Part shown: positions 8,240 to 16,246 of the stretch, piece by piece | Layout of the letters: the number at the start of each line of letters is the position of its first letter | Position numbering within the stretch: position 1 is the stretch's first letter | Origin: Selenomonadaceae bacterium UBA2897 | GTDB taxonomy: Bacteria; Bacillota; Negativicutes; Selenomonadales; Selenomonadaceae | Assembly (NCBI GenBank): GCA_002350105.1 | Contig: DEDT01000023.1 | Location: 5,352 to 67,936 of the forward strand | Length of the DNA: 62,585 nucleotides | Direction of reading: 5' to 3' | Notes under the pieces: generated by a model | What the model saw: the letters and a program-made list of their open reading frames with translations, nothing else | What the model was told of the DNA's origin: nothing | Database searches by the model: none | Position numbers and translations under genes: made by a program

Positions 8240-9109
8240 ATGAAATTTGCATTATTCCCGGGCTGCGTGCTGGACGGCGCCGCGGCCGAGGCGAGAACCT
8301 CCCTCCTGAAAGTCTGCGGGCGTCTGGGCATCGAGCTGGAGGAAATCAAGAATTGGACCTGTTGCGGTGCTTCGCATGCGCAGGGCGTCAACGACCTCGC
8401 GGCGCTTGCCATCAACGCGCGCAACATCTCCATCGCCGAGCACATGGGCCTCGATATCATGACCGTCTGCAACACCTGCACGCTGCAGCTGCGCACGGCG
8501 AAATACCGTCTTGACCATGACGCCAAGCTCAAGGAAAAGGTCAACGGCATCCTGCAGGAGGCCGGTCATCCCTATGCGTATAAAGGCACAAGCAAGATCA
8601 CGCATTTCCTCTGGGTGCTTGACGAGCATCCGGAGCTACTGGAGGGCAATATCCTTCCCGAGGGACTCAACGGTGCGCGGGTGGCATGTTACTACGGCTG
8701 CCATATCCTGCGTCCGGAGGAGGTTATGGACCACGGCAGCGACCGCTATCCCGAGTACTTCGAGCGCCTTGTGCGCCGCCTCGGCGGCCAGCCGGTCTGG
8801 TTCGATGCGAATCGCCTCTGCTGCGGCTTCCACGCGCAGTTCGGCGCGGAGGATGACGTGATGAAGCGCACGGGCCAGATCGTGAAGAGTGCGGGCAAGG
8901 CCCGTGCCGAGCTCATCGCGACGCCATGCCCGCTCTGCCAGATGCAGCTCGATATGTACGAGCCGGAGGGCCGCGACGCCATCGGCGACACGACGCAGAT
9001 GCCGATCTTGCACCTGCAGCAGCTCGTCGGGCTCGCTATGGGCATGAGCAAGGCCGATATCGGTTTCGACCGTCATGTCTCGGGCAAGCTGCAGCTGAAA
9101 CTGGGCTGA
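8240..9109 (+). CDS. HdrB/SdhE-type cysteine-rich subunit of fumarate reductase
   Basis: 289 residues with two CCG domains of the heterodisulfide reductase B type: CCGASHAQGVND with CNTCTLQL in the first half, and CYYGCHILRP, CCGFHAQ and CPLCQMQ in the second. Proteins of this type are the third subunit (SdhE/MfrE, also TfrB-like) of non-classical succinate/fumarate oxidoreductases. They replace the usual haem-bearing membrane anchor and are thought to accept electrons from menaquinol. It starts 3 bases after frdB, so the genes are translationally close. No transmembrane helix is obvious, so association with the membrane would be monotopic. A strong terminator follows. Confidence 0.88.
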   Translation: MKFALFPGCVLDGAAAEARTSLLKVCGRLGIELEEIKNWTCCGASHAQGVNDLAALAINARNISIAEHMGLDIMTVCNTCTLQLRTAKYRLDHDAKLKEKVNGILQEAGHPYAYKGTSKITHFLWVLDEHPELLEGNILPEGLNGARVACYYGCHILRPEEVMDHGSDRYPEYFERLVRRLGGQPVWFDANRLCCGFHAQFGAEDDVMKRTGQIVKSAGKARAELIATPCPLCQMQLDMYEPEGRDAIGDTTQMPILHLQQLVGLAMGMSKADIGFDRHVSGKLQLKLG

Positions 9110-9135
9110 AATAGCAAGTTGTAAAATCGCATACG

Positions 9136-9180
9136 AAAAACCGCATGGTATCTTCCCTGATTCCCATGCGGTTTCTTTTT
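9136..9180 (+). terminator. Terminator of the fumarate reductase operon
   Basis: Stem AAACCGCATGG (9138-9148) / CCATGCGGTTT (9163-9173) followed by CTTTTT. Confidence 0.88.
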
Positions 9181-9607
9181 GCGACAACGCCAGCTCATCA
9201 TTTTCCATACATGACCACTGGCGGACGGCGCTGTAGGGGCCGTCATCCCTGGCAAAGAATGAATGATTGCACTGACACCGGCTGAGCCTTTTCTTGACGG
9301 GCGGCGCCGTTCTAAGACAATGGCTGCGGTATCTCTCGCAAATCCGTGGTTCATTATACCTCATAATCGTTTACAGAAAAAGAGGGTAAATCCTTTTTTT
9401 AATAATATTTAACACCAATGCATTTTTAATGGGACTTACCGTTTAGGACAATGCTCCCGCTATACCGGTTGACTATATAACTATATAACGTATACTGCCA
9501 GCGTAAGGGAAGAGCTTCAAACATTCGATGGTGACTAACTTACAGGCATATGGTGGAGGTCTTGCTATAATTAAAGATGAAATCGATCAGCAACAGGAGG
9601 GAAAACG
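9181..9607. other. Intergenic stretch without a gene
   Basis: No credible coding frame. It holds GGCGGACGGCGCTG (9220-9233), identical to the left end of the hairpin element at 44620, with a possible partner GGCGCCGTTC near 9305. Its right end holds the promoter and Shine-Dalgarno of the next gene. The middle (9360-9460) is AT-rich. Confidence 0.6.
9469..9496 (+). promoter_or_regulatory. Sigma-A-type promoter of the TrxB-like gene
   Basis: TTGACT (9469-9474), 16-base spacer, TATACT (9491-9496). It lies about 110 bases upstream of the start codon at 9608. Confidence 0.65.
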
Positions 9608-10501
9608 ATGGCGATTCAAACGGATATCCTGATTCTCGGGGCGGGCCCTGCGGGTGTGTCGGCGGCGCTCTATGCACGGCGCAGCGGCATGCAGGTAACG
9701 GTGCTCAGCAAGGGCCCGGGTACGAGTAACCTCGACAAGGCGCATCTCATCGAGAACTACTATGGCTTTGCGGAGCCCATCAGCGGCGCGGAGCTGGAGA
9801 AGCGAGGCATCGCGGGGGCAGAACGCCTCGGCGTAACGTTCGCGGTGGCTGAGGTCATGGGCCTGCGCCTCAACGATAGGATGACGGGCTACATCGTGGA
9901 GACGAATGGCGAGACCTATGAGGCACCAGCGGTGGTGCTGGCCGCCGGTGTCAGCCGCGTGAGCCTGCCCATCCCGGGCCTGAAGGAGCTGGAAGGGCAT
10001 GGCGTGAGCTACTGCGCGATCTGCGATGCCTTTTTCTATCGCGGCAAGAGCGTGGCTGTGCTCGGCGGCGGCGAGTACGCGCTGCATGAGGCGCAGGTTT
10101 TGCTGCCCCATGTGAAAGAACTCCATATCCTGACCAATGGCGAGGAGTCGCAGGCAGACTTTCCCGTGCCGATGCAGGTGCACACGGCGCAGGTTGAGGC
10201 CATTGCGGGCGAGCAGCGCGTGAGCGGCGTGAAGTTCGCGGACGGCTCAGAGCTCGCCGTGGACGGTGTCTTTGTGGCACTCGGCACGGCGGGCAGCACA
10301 GCGCTCGCGCGCAAGGCCGGTGCGATGCTCGCGGGCAACAGCATCAAGGTCGATGCGACGATGGCGACGAATATGCCGGGCCTCTTCGCGGCGGGCGACA
10401 ACACGGGCGGCCTGCTGCAAGTGGCCAAGGCCGTCTACGAGGGTGCGCAGGCCGGCCTTTCGGCGGTGAAGTACGTGCGCCAGCAGCGGGCGGCGAAGTA
10501 A
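9608..10501 (+). CDS. Thioredoxin-reductase-like NAD(P)/FAD oxidoreductase
   Basis: 297 residues, two-nucleotide-domain flavoprotein of the TrxB family. FAD motif ILGAGPAGVSAALYA is at residues 9-23, redox motif CAIC at Cys136-Cys139, and the FAD C-terminal motif FAAGDNTGGLLQVAKAV near 260-276. The usual CATCDG is CAICDA, and the NAD(P) motif GGGEYALHEA replaces the common GGGDSAVEEA, so cofactor preference and partner may differ from housekeeping TrxB. No thioredoxin gene is adjacent. The ATG follows CAGGAGGG. It stands alone between its own promoter and a gene of different type. Confidence 0.82.
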   Translation: MAIQTDILILGAGPAGVSAALYARRSGMQVTVLSKGPGTSNLDKAHLIENYYGFAEPISGAELEKRGIAGAERLGVTFAVAEVMGLRLNDRMTGYIVETNGETYEAPAVVLAAGVSRVSLPIPGLKELEGHGVSYCAICDAFFYRGKSVAVLGGGEYALHEAQVLLPHVKELHILTNGEESQADFPVPMQVHTAQVEAIAGEQRVSGVKFADGSELAVDGVFVALGTAGSTALARKAGAMLAGNSIKVDATMATNMPGLFAAGDNTGGLLQVAKAVYEGAQAGLSAVKYVRQQRAAK

Positions 10502-10508
10502 GCGGCTG

Positions 10509-10541
10509 GCACTTTTTCTGCATTTCACGACGAAAAAGTGC
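10509..10541 (+). terminator. Possible hairpin terminator after the TrxB-like gene
   Basis: Perfect 10-base arms GCACTTTTTC (10509-10518) and GAAAAAGTGC (10532-10541), 8 bases past the stop. The T tract lies in the stem and none follows the hairpin, so termination is uncertain. Confidence 0.4.
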
Positions 10542-10574
10542 ATTCTACGCCACTTTTCGCCCTGAAGAAGTCTT

Positions 10575-10657
10575 TATATGCTATGGTATATGCTATAGTA
10601 TAGCTGTAAAGAGGAGGTTCCCATGAATTACAAATGATTCGTATGGAATATTTGTAG
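10575..10657 (+). promoter_or_regulatory. Tandem 12-mers and mini-ORF leader before the CAP gene
   Basis: TATATGCTATGG (10575-10586) and TATATGCTATAG (10587-10598) are head-to-tail repeats containing -10-like sequence, followed by GAGGAGG (10611-10617) and an ATG-AAT-TAC-AAA-TGA mini-ORF (10623-10637). A second mini-ORF MIRMEYL begins with ATG overlapping that stop (10634-10657). It may be a decayed small gene with an operator, or a translated leader. Confidence 0.4.
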
Positions 10658-10691
10658 AGCTTAAAACTCCATGAGAAGGGGGCGGAAAGAG

Positions 10692-11570
10692 TTGATACTC
10701 CATTGGCAAAAAGGCAAAAGTTTACTCTGTGTCTGTGTGTTGGCACTTACTCTCGGCGCGCCACTGCCGACAGCCTGCCCCGTCACGTATGCGGCTGAGG
10801 GGGAGCCGACAGAGGCTGAGATTGAGGCATATATGGACGAGCTCGTCAACCTGGCGGGCGATGCCGTCAAATCCGTATTGCAGAGCGGCACATCTCTAGC
10901 ATCACCGGACATCAAGGCGCAAGTGAAGTCAGCGATATGGCGGCTGGCGAAGGAAAGAGGCTTTGAAGACCTGACCGACGAAATGGTCAGCGACCTGGCC
11001 GACGGCGTCATCGGCGTGGCCTGGGAGGTTTTCCCCTCGGGAAAACTTGAGCCTGAGAACAATGGCAGCGGCTCCTGCAGCGACGGCAGCCAGGATGGTG
11101 GCTCAGGCTGCAACAGCAGCTCGCCCAGCCATAATGGCGCAGCGGGCGGCAATGCATCCACAGGCAATGGCACGGCACAGCAGCCAGCGGCCGACAGCAG
11201 CTACGCACAGGCCGTATTGGCTGAGGTGAACCGCAACCGGCAGGAGCAGGGAATGGACCCGCTCGTGCTGTCCGACGACCTTTGCTACGATGCCGACATC
11301 CGGGCGCAGGAAATCGTCACGGAGTTCTCCCATACCCGCCCCGACGGTTCATCCTGCTTCTCGGTTATCCAGGGCAGCTACAGAAAAGTGGCCGAAAACA
11401 TCGCTGCTGGCCACGCTACGGCGAAAGAGACCGTAGAACAATGGATGAATTCTCCCGGCCACCGTGCGAATATTCTCGATCCGGAACTCACGGAACTCGG
11501 CGTCGGTTACTGCTATCAGCCAGGTTCAGAATACCAATACTATTGGGTGCAGCTCTTCCGCACCAGATAA
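10692..11570 (+). CDS. Secreted CAP/SCP-domain protein
   Basis: 292 residues from TTG 10692, which is preceded by GGGGGCGGAAAGAG. An ATG at 10671 is in frame but has no Shine-Dalgarno. A signal peptide (KSLLCVCVLALTLGAP ... TYAAEG) is followed by a helical region, then a Ser/Gly/Asn-rich linker (about residues 115-165). The C-terminal CAP domain has VLAEVNRNRQEQGMDPLVL, SHTRPDGS, VAENIAAGHATAKE and WMNSPGHRANILDP. Four extra cysteines lie in the CAP domain and two in the linker. CAP proteins of bacteria are exported and their activity is mostly unknown. The gene ends 36 bases before a bidirectional terminator. Confidence 0.85.
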   Translation: MILHWQKGKSLLCVCVLALTLGAPLPTACPVTYAAEGEPTEAEIEAYMDELVNLAGDAVKSVLQSGTSLASPDIKAQVKSAIWRLAKERGFEDLTDEMVSDLADGVIGVAWEVFPSGKLEPENNGSGSCSDGSQDGGSGCNSSSPSHNGAAGGNASTGNGTAQQPAADSSYAQAVLAEVNRNRQEQGMDPLVLSDDLCYDADIRAQEIVTEFSHTRPDGSSCFSVIQGSYRKVAENIAAGHATAKETVEQWMNSPGHRANILDPELTELGVGYCYQPGSEYQYYWVQLFRTR

Positions 11571-11605
11571 CAATACGCTATAGCCGACATGCTAAAAGAA
11601 TATTG

Positions 11606-11655
11606 AAAACAGCCTGAGGCAGCATCTTCCTGTTACCTCAGGCTGTTTTATTCAA
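11606..11655. terminator. Bidirectional terminator between CAP gene and yigZ
   Basis: AAAACAGCCTGAGG (from 11607) pairs with CCTCAGGCTGTTTT. A and T tracts on both sides serve the convergent genes. Confidence 0.88.
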
Positions 11656-11662
11656 TCAATGA

Positions 11663-12307
<645 letters not shown>

Positions 12308-12401
12308 ATTTTGCCTCTCTTTCTGCTCCTTCTATTATAAGGGGGTACACGGCGGAAAAAAAGTCGTTTCCTCAGGAAAATAAAAGTAGTATTTTCTCGC
12401 T

Positions 12402-12471
12402 ATTTGTAGTATCCTTGTAGCAGTTAATTCTTCTACAAAATGAAGCGCCGCGGATGGCTTTTGCTACAAAT
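12402..12471. promoter_or_regulatory. Nested TTGTAG/CTACAA inverted repeats upstream of the permease
   Basis: Outer arms ATTTGTAG (12402-12409) and CTACAAAT (12464-12471), inner arms TTGTAG (12415-12420) and CTACAA (12433-12438). They could form a leader hairpin or serve as an operator. They overlap the first in-frame ATG (12454), which argues for a downstream start. Confidence 0.4.
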
Positions 12472-12513
12472 CACAAAGAGAAGCGGAGCTGGGAAGGTTG
12501 TGTTATTAAGGCC

Positions 12514-13899
12514 ATGCACGAAGGGAAAATGAATCGGGGACTCAAGAACCGTCAGCTGCAGCTGATGTCGCTCGGTGGCGTCATCGGCAGCGGCTACTTC
12601 CTCGGTACGGGTTATGTGCTCGAAAAGGCGGGGCCGGCGGCCATCGTGTCGTATTTACTGGGGGGCATCATCGTCTTCTGCGTGATGCTCTGTCTGGCGG
12701 AGCTGGCGGTGGAGATGCCGGTCTCCGGCTCTTTTGTCACCTATGCGAAGGAACATATATCTTCCACATGGGCATGCGGTGTCGGCTGGGCCTACTGGCT
12801 GAACTGGATCGCCTATGTGCCGTCGGAAATGATCGCGGCGGGCATCATCATGCATCACTTCGTGCCTGGCATTGGCCAGCTCTGGTGGGCCGTGCTCTTC
12901 GGCCTCATCATCACGCTCGTCAACCTGTTTCACGTGGATAAGTTCGGCGAGTGCGAGTTCTGGCTCTCGCTCATCAAGGTCGTGGCGCTCGTGGCCTTTT
13001 CCGTTGTGGCCGCGCTCATCTGCTTCGGCCTGATCGGCGATGCGGGCTATCTCGGCTCGACGATCCTTTTGGGCAGCGGCGGCTTCGCGCCCATGGGCTG
13101 GGAGAGTATCTTCCTTACGATGGTCATCATCCTCGTTAACTTCCAGGGCACGGAGATCATCGGCCTCGCGGCGGGCGAGTGCGAGAATCCGGAGAAAAGC
13201 ATCCCCATTGCGGTGCGTAACGTGACCTGGCGCATCATCGGCCTCTATATGATCCCGATTGCGCTGCTCATCTCCGTGCTGCCCTGGGATCAGGCGGGCC
13301 TCACGGAGAGCGTCTTCGCCACGGCGATGGTGCAGTACGGCCTCGACAAGTTCGCGGCGTTCTTCGGCTTCGTCGTGCTCACGGCTGCCATTTCCTGCTC
13401 GAACTCCGGCCTCTACGGCGCGGCGCGCGCCCTCTACGGCCTCGCGAAGCTCAATATGGCACCGCGCCCGCTCGCGCACCTGAGCAAGAACGGTATCCCG
13501 AGCCATGCGGTGCTGCTCTCGATTGCGGGCTGCTGGCTCGTCATCCTGCTCTACGCTTTCGACCCGGATTCGGCGTTCTATACGTATCTGCTCTCCGTCT
13601 CGGGCCTTACGGGCGCACTGGCATGGATCTCGATCTGCTGGAGCCAGTACCGCTCCCGCCGCACGCACATCGCGGCGGGCACGGAGGACAGCCTGCGTTA
13701 CAAGACGCCGCTCTTCCCGTATATTACGCTCTTCGGCATCTGGTCGCAGGTCATCTGCCTCGTCGTCATGTTGTTCGACGAAGAGCTGCGCGTCGCGTTC
13801 TACGCCGGCGTGCCCATGCTCCTCATCCCGATGCTGCTCTACCGCTTGCGCGCCTGGCGCCTGAAAGCGGCAGCGCTGGGTGCCAATATTCTGCGCTGA
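12514..13899 (+). CDS. APC-superfamily amino acid permease
   Basis: About 461 residues, 12 predicted membrane helices, cytoplasmic membrane. The N-terminus KNRQLQLMSLGGVIGSGYFLGTGYVLEKAGPA matches the AAT family signature (in pieces: LMSLGGVIGSGYF, TGYVLEKAG). FQGTEIIGLAAGECENPEKSIP is the conserved loop after helix 6. It is similar to lysine/GABA/proline-specific permeases; the substrate cannot be assigned. The start is uncertain: ATG 12454 lies inside inverted repeats, while ATG 12514 or 12529 fit the family N-terminus, though neither has a strong Shine-Dalgarno. It is monocistronic with a strong terminator. Confidence 0.88.
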   Translation: MHEGKMNRGLKNRQLQLMSLGGVIGSGYFLGTGYVLEKAGPAAIVSYLLGGIIVFCVMLCLAELAVEMPVSGSFVTYAKEHISSTWACGVGWAYWLNWIAYVPSEMIAAGIIMHHFVPGIGQLWWAVLFGLIITLVNLFHVDKFGECEFWLSLIKVVALVAFSVVAALICFGLIGDAGYLGSTILLGSGGFAPMGWESIFLTMVIILVNFQGTEIIGLAAGECENPEKSIPIAVRNVTWRIIGLYMIPIALLISVLPWDQAGLTESVFATAMVQYGLDKFAAFFGFVVLTAAISCSNSGLYGAARALYGLAKLNMAPRPLAHLSKNGIPSHAVLLSIAGCWLVILLYAFDPDSAFYTYLLSVSGLTGALAWISICWSQYRSRRTHIAAGTEDSLRYKTPLFPYITLFGIWSQVICLVVMLFDEELRVAFYAGVPMLLIPMLLYRLRAWRLKAAALGANILR

Positions 13900-13915
13900 C
13901 TTGAAATCAAGATAG

Positions 13916-13960
13916 AAAATAGCAAGTTTTAAAGACTGTCTTTAAAACTTGCTATTTTTA
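13916..13960 (+). terminator. Terminator after the amino acid permease
   Basis: AAAATAGCAAGTTTTAAAGA pairs with TCTTTAAAACTTGCTATTTT around a CTG loop, followed by TTA; stem of about 20 bases. Confidence 0.9.
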
Positions 13961-14054
13961 TTGCGCTAATATATACTGTCCTTAAAAACGGGTAAATTCA
14001 TTCGCATCTTCTAAAGAAGTATTTGCTTTGCATTGAGAAAAGAAAGGCAACGAT

Positions 14055-15260
14055 ATGCTGAAACGGGAACATTATATAGCACAGTTACGGCGGTGGCGGG
14101 AAAAAGATGTCATCAAGGTCATCACAGGCATCCGGCGCTGCGGCAAATCCACGCTGCTCGCGCTCTTTCGCGAGGAACTGCTGGTCGGCGGCGTGCCACA
14201 GCAGAATATTATCTCGCTGAACCTCGAAGGGATCGAGGGTATCGATATCGTGGATTACCGGCAGCTGCTTGCGTATTTTACGACGCGGCTGCAGCCGCAG
14301 GGCATGAACTATATCTTTATCGATGAGGTGCAGCAGGTCGCAGGCTTTGAGCGGGCGGTGGATGCGCTCTATGTCCAGCCGAACTGCGATGTCTATATCA
14401 CGGGCTCGAACTCGCAACTGCTATCCGGCGAGCTGGCGACCCTGCTGTCCGGGCGCTATGTTGAGATTCCCGTGCTGCCCCTGTCGCTCGCGGAATATGC
14501 CGAGGCGTTTCCTGCTCTCAGTCCCGAGCGGCTCTACCGGCAGTATCTGCAGGGGAGTTCCTTTCCCTATGCGACGGCGCTGACGGAGCCGAGGGCTTTG
14601 CAGCAATATTTATCCGGTATCTATGATACGGTCATCCTCAAGGATATTGTGGGGCGGCGCAAACTGCCGGATCTGCAGCTGCTCCGCCGGGTGACACGCT
14701 TTCTTTTTGATAACATTGGTAACCTCTGTGCATCCAGGAAAATCGCTGACATGCTGACTTCGATGGGGAATAAAACGACAATCCCCACGGTGGAGAGCTA
14801 TCTGGGCTCCCTGCAGGATGCATTCCTGTTCTACAAGGCGGAGCGCTATGATGTCAAAGGCAAGGAGTATCTGCGCTCCAGCGGCAAATACTACGCCGTC
14901 GATATCGGCCTGCGGCGTATGGTGCTGGGGAATAAGCCGGCCGATATGGGACACATCCTGGAGAACGTCATCTATCTGGAACTGCTGCGCCGTTACGATG
15001 CGGTATACGTGGGCAAGGCAGGACGTGCGGAGATTGATTTCGTGGCGTTACGTGATGGCGAACCGCATTACTATCAGGTCGCGTACACCGTCATGGGCGA
15101 CGACGGTGCAATTCTGCGGCGTGAGCTGGCTCCGTTGCAGGATGTGCAAGACTACTATCCGCGTTACCTGCTGACAATGGACCTGGTGCCGCCCGTTTCG
15201 CATGCGGGGATTCGTCAGGAGTATGCACTGGATTGGCTGCTGCAGGATCGGCAGCCTTAA
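14055..15260 (+). CDS. AAA+ ATPase with DUF4143 domain
   Basis: 401 residues. Walker A GIRRCGKST is at residues 25-33 and Walker B YIFIDEVQQV near 86-95, followed by sensor region YITGSNSQLLSGELATLLSGR. The C-terminal DUF4143 domain has a nuclease-like core (AEIDFVALRDGEPHYYQV). This is a large, lineage-expanded family of unknown function. The genes are often horizontally moved, and links to defence or toxin systems have been suggested without proof. An in-frame remnant of an unrelated glycosidase follows immediately, so this gene probably replaced most of that gene by recombination. Confidence 0.85.
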   Translation: MLKREHYIAQLRRWREKDVIKVITGIRRCGKSTLLALFREELLVGGVPQQNIISLNLEGIEGIDIVDYRQLLAYFTTRLQPQGMNYIFIDEVQQVAGFERAVDALYVQPNCDVYITGSNSQLLSGELATLLSGRYVEIPVLPLSLAEYAEAFPALSPERLYRQYLQGSSFPYATALTEPRALQQYLSGIYDTVILKDIVGRRKLPDLQLLRRVTRFLFDNIGNLCASRKIADMLTSMGNKTTIPTVESYLGSLQDAFLFYKAERYDVKGKEYLRSSGKYYAVDIGLRRMVLGNKPADMGHILENVIYLELLRRYDAVYVGKAGRAEIDFVALRDGEPHYYQVAYTVMGDDGAILRRELAPLQDVQDYYPRYLLTMDLVPPVSHAGIRQEYALDWLLQDRQP

Positions 15261-15261
15261 G

Positions 15262-15378
15262 GCGGAAATGGTCGAGATGAAGAAGCGCTACGGCTTTATC
15301 TACGTCGACCGCAACAACGACGGCACGGGCACGCTCGCGCGTTACCGCAAGGACTCCTTCTGGTGGTACACATTATGA
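15262..15378 (+). pseudogene. 3' remnant of a GH1 6-phospho-beta-glucosidase
   Basis: 38 codons ending in TGA encode EMKKRYGFIYVDRNND, GTLARYRKDSFWWYTL, which is the conserved C-terminus of family GH1 6-phospho-beta-glucosidases (BglA/AscB type: MKKRYGFIYVD...RYRKKSFxWY). Nothing upstream belongs to such a gene; the DUF4143 ATPase stops one base before. An in-frame ATG at 15268 exists but no Shine-Dalgarno. It is almost certainly a decayed leftover and not a functional small protein. Confidence 0.8.
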
Positions 15379-15453
15379 AATTTCCACGTGAAATCATGTC
15401 TGTTCAGATGGCATGATAAGAATCAATTGAAAAATAATACAGTTACACGTTGT

Positions 15454-15492
15454 AAAAAGCTGCCGCGGGCTTTGTGCCTGCGGCAGTTTTTT
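15454..15492 (+). terminator. Terminator of the lost glycosidase gene
   Basis: CTGCCGCGGGC / GCCTGCGGCAG stem followed by TTTTTT. It lies 76 bases after the GH1 remnant and was presumably its original terminator. Confidence 0.85.
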
Positions 15493-15499
15493 GTTTTGG

Positions 15500-15690
15500 C
15501 AGGTACAGGCATAAAACGGGACAAGATTAAATATATGTTATGACATTACCTCATATACAATCAATTGGTTGCTCATCTATTTTTTGTTAAAATAGAATTT
15601 TTTTTCATAGATAGCAGGAAAATGAGAAGCTATATAGAATATATAGTGCATAGCCAGTGTGAGGAGGCAAAGTTTCGGGGGGGGTGGACA
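15500..15690. other. AT-rich intergenic DNA without a gene
   Basis: AT-rich compared with neighbours, with poly-T runs near 15570-15605 and a run of eight G at 15677-15684. No supported coding sequence. Confidence 0.5.
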
Positions 15691-16150
15691 CGAGGTGCTG
15701 AAATAAGGGCACGTGTCCTACTTTTATCCGGTTGCACGACGCACACTGACGAAACAGCCAGAACGCCCAGGCGTGTTTGGCTGGTGAGGATTGGGACTTT
15801 TGGAGGAGGTAATGTTAAGTAACTAATTTTGTGTAGAAAAGTATCCAAATGTAGTCGTTTGTGCTAACGAAAAAGCAGGCGAAGTGGCAGGAAAGAAACC
15901 AGAGGCGGTTGAAACAGTCCGTCTAACTACGGGATAGCACCCTGATGGTAGCCGCTGGTCAGTTATAAGCGAGAACCAAGCAAAGCCGAATTTATTATCT
16001 AGGAAAAGAAAGGAGGAACTGTTACGCAAGATGTTTGTATGGGATGTTCCATTGACACGGATCCCCATACGTGTACCGGTGGCTAGCCGGGAATTTACGA
16101 CTATGGAGTACACAAGAACTTGTGAGTAGCTTGTCAGTGATGACAGCAAA
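15690..16150 (+). ncRNA. Highly structured RNA-like region, possibly a group II intron remnant
   Basis: No coding sequence is credible here, but many helices can be read by eye. They include CAGCCA/TGGCTG (15755/15778) with inner ACGCC/GGCGT, TCGTT/AACGA (15855/15866), ACCAG/CTGGT (15898/15955) enclosing AGGCGG/CCGTCT (15903/15919) and CTACGGG/CCC..GTAG (15927/15940-15951), GTATGGG/CCCATAC (16037/16064), and CACAAG/CTTGTG (16111/16119). Length and architecture recall domains I-III of a group II intron. After ATG 16140 a one-base shift gives TAKAMYDEVVREN, reminiscent of the start of an intron-encoded reverse transcriptase. No GUGYG boundary or domain V was identified, so the intron assignment is only a hypothesis. 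Confidence 0.4.
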
Positions 16151-16204
16151 AGCATGTACGATGAAGTAGTAAGAGAAAATCATGAGATTTCTCCGAAACA
16201 TCGA

Positions 16205-16228
16205 AAGCATACACATTTGAGTATGCTT
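16205..16228 (+). promoter_or_regulatory. Leader hairpin before the beta-barrel gene
   Basis: AAGCATAC and GTATGCTT flank ACATTTGA, 19 bases upstream of ATG 16247. A second hairpin with GAGAAAAT/ATTTCTC arms lies at about 16172-16193. It may stabilise the mRNA or be the distal part of the structured region. Confidence 0.4.
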
Positions 16229-16246
16229 TACGTAGCAGGAATGCGT

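Noticed and set aside
14055..15260. DUF4143 ATPase read as a transposition protein (IstB/TniB-like)
   Set aside because: The C-terminal DUF4143 domain and absence of a transposase partner or terminal repeats argue against it.
15657..15661. GTGTG as a group II intron 5' boundary
   Set aside because: The five bases alone are not informative, no matching 3' boundary or domain V was found, and the following sequence does not continue like a known intron start.
15841..15990. Possible c-di-GMP (GEMM) or cobalamin riboswitch
   Set aside because: GGTAGCCG and GCAAAGCC appear but the conserved order and the rest of either consensus are missing.
15823..16155. 110-residue minus-strand open frame in the structured region
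   Set aside because: Low-complexity Ser/Thr/Phe composition, no ribosome site, and it lies over several plus-strand RNA helices; better explained as antisense of a structured RNA.
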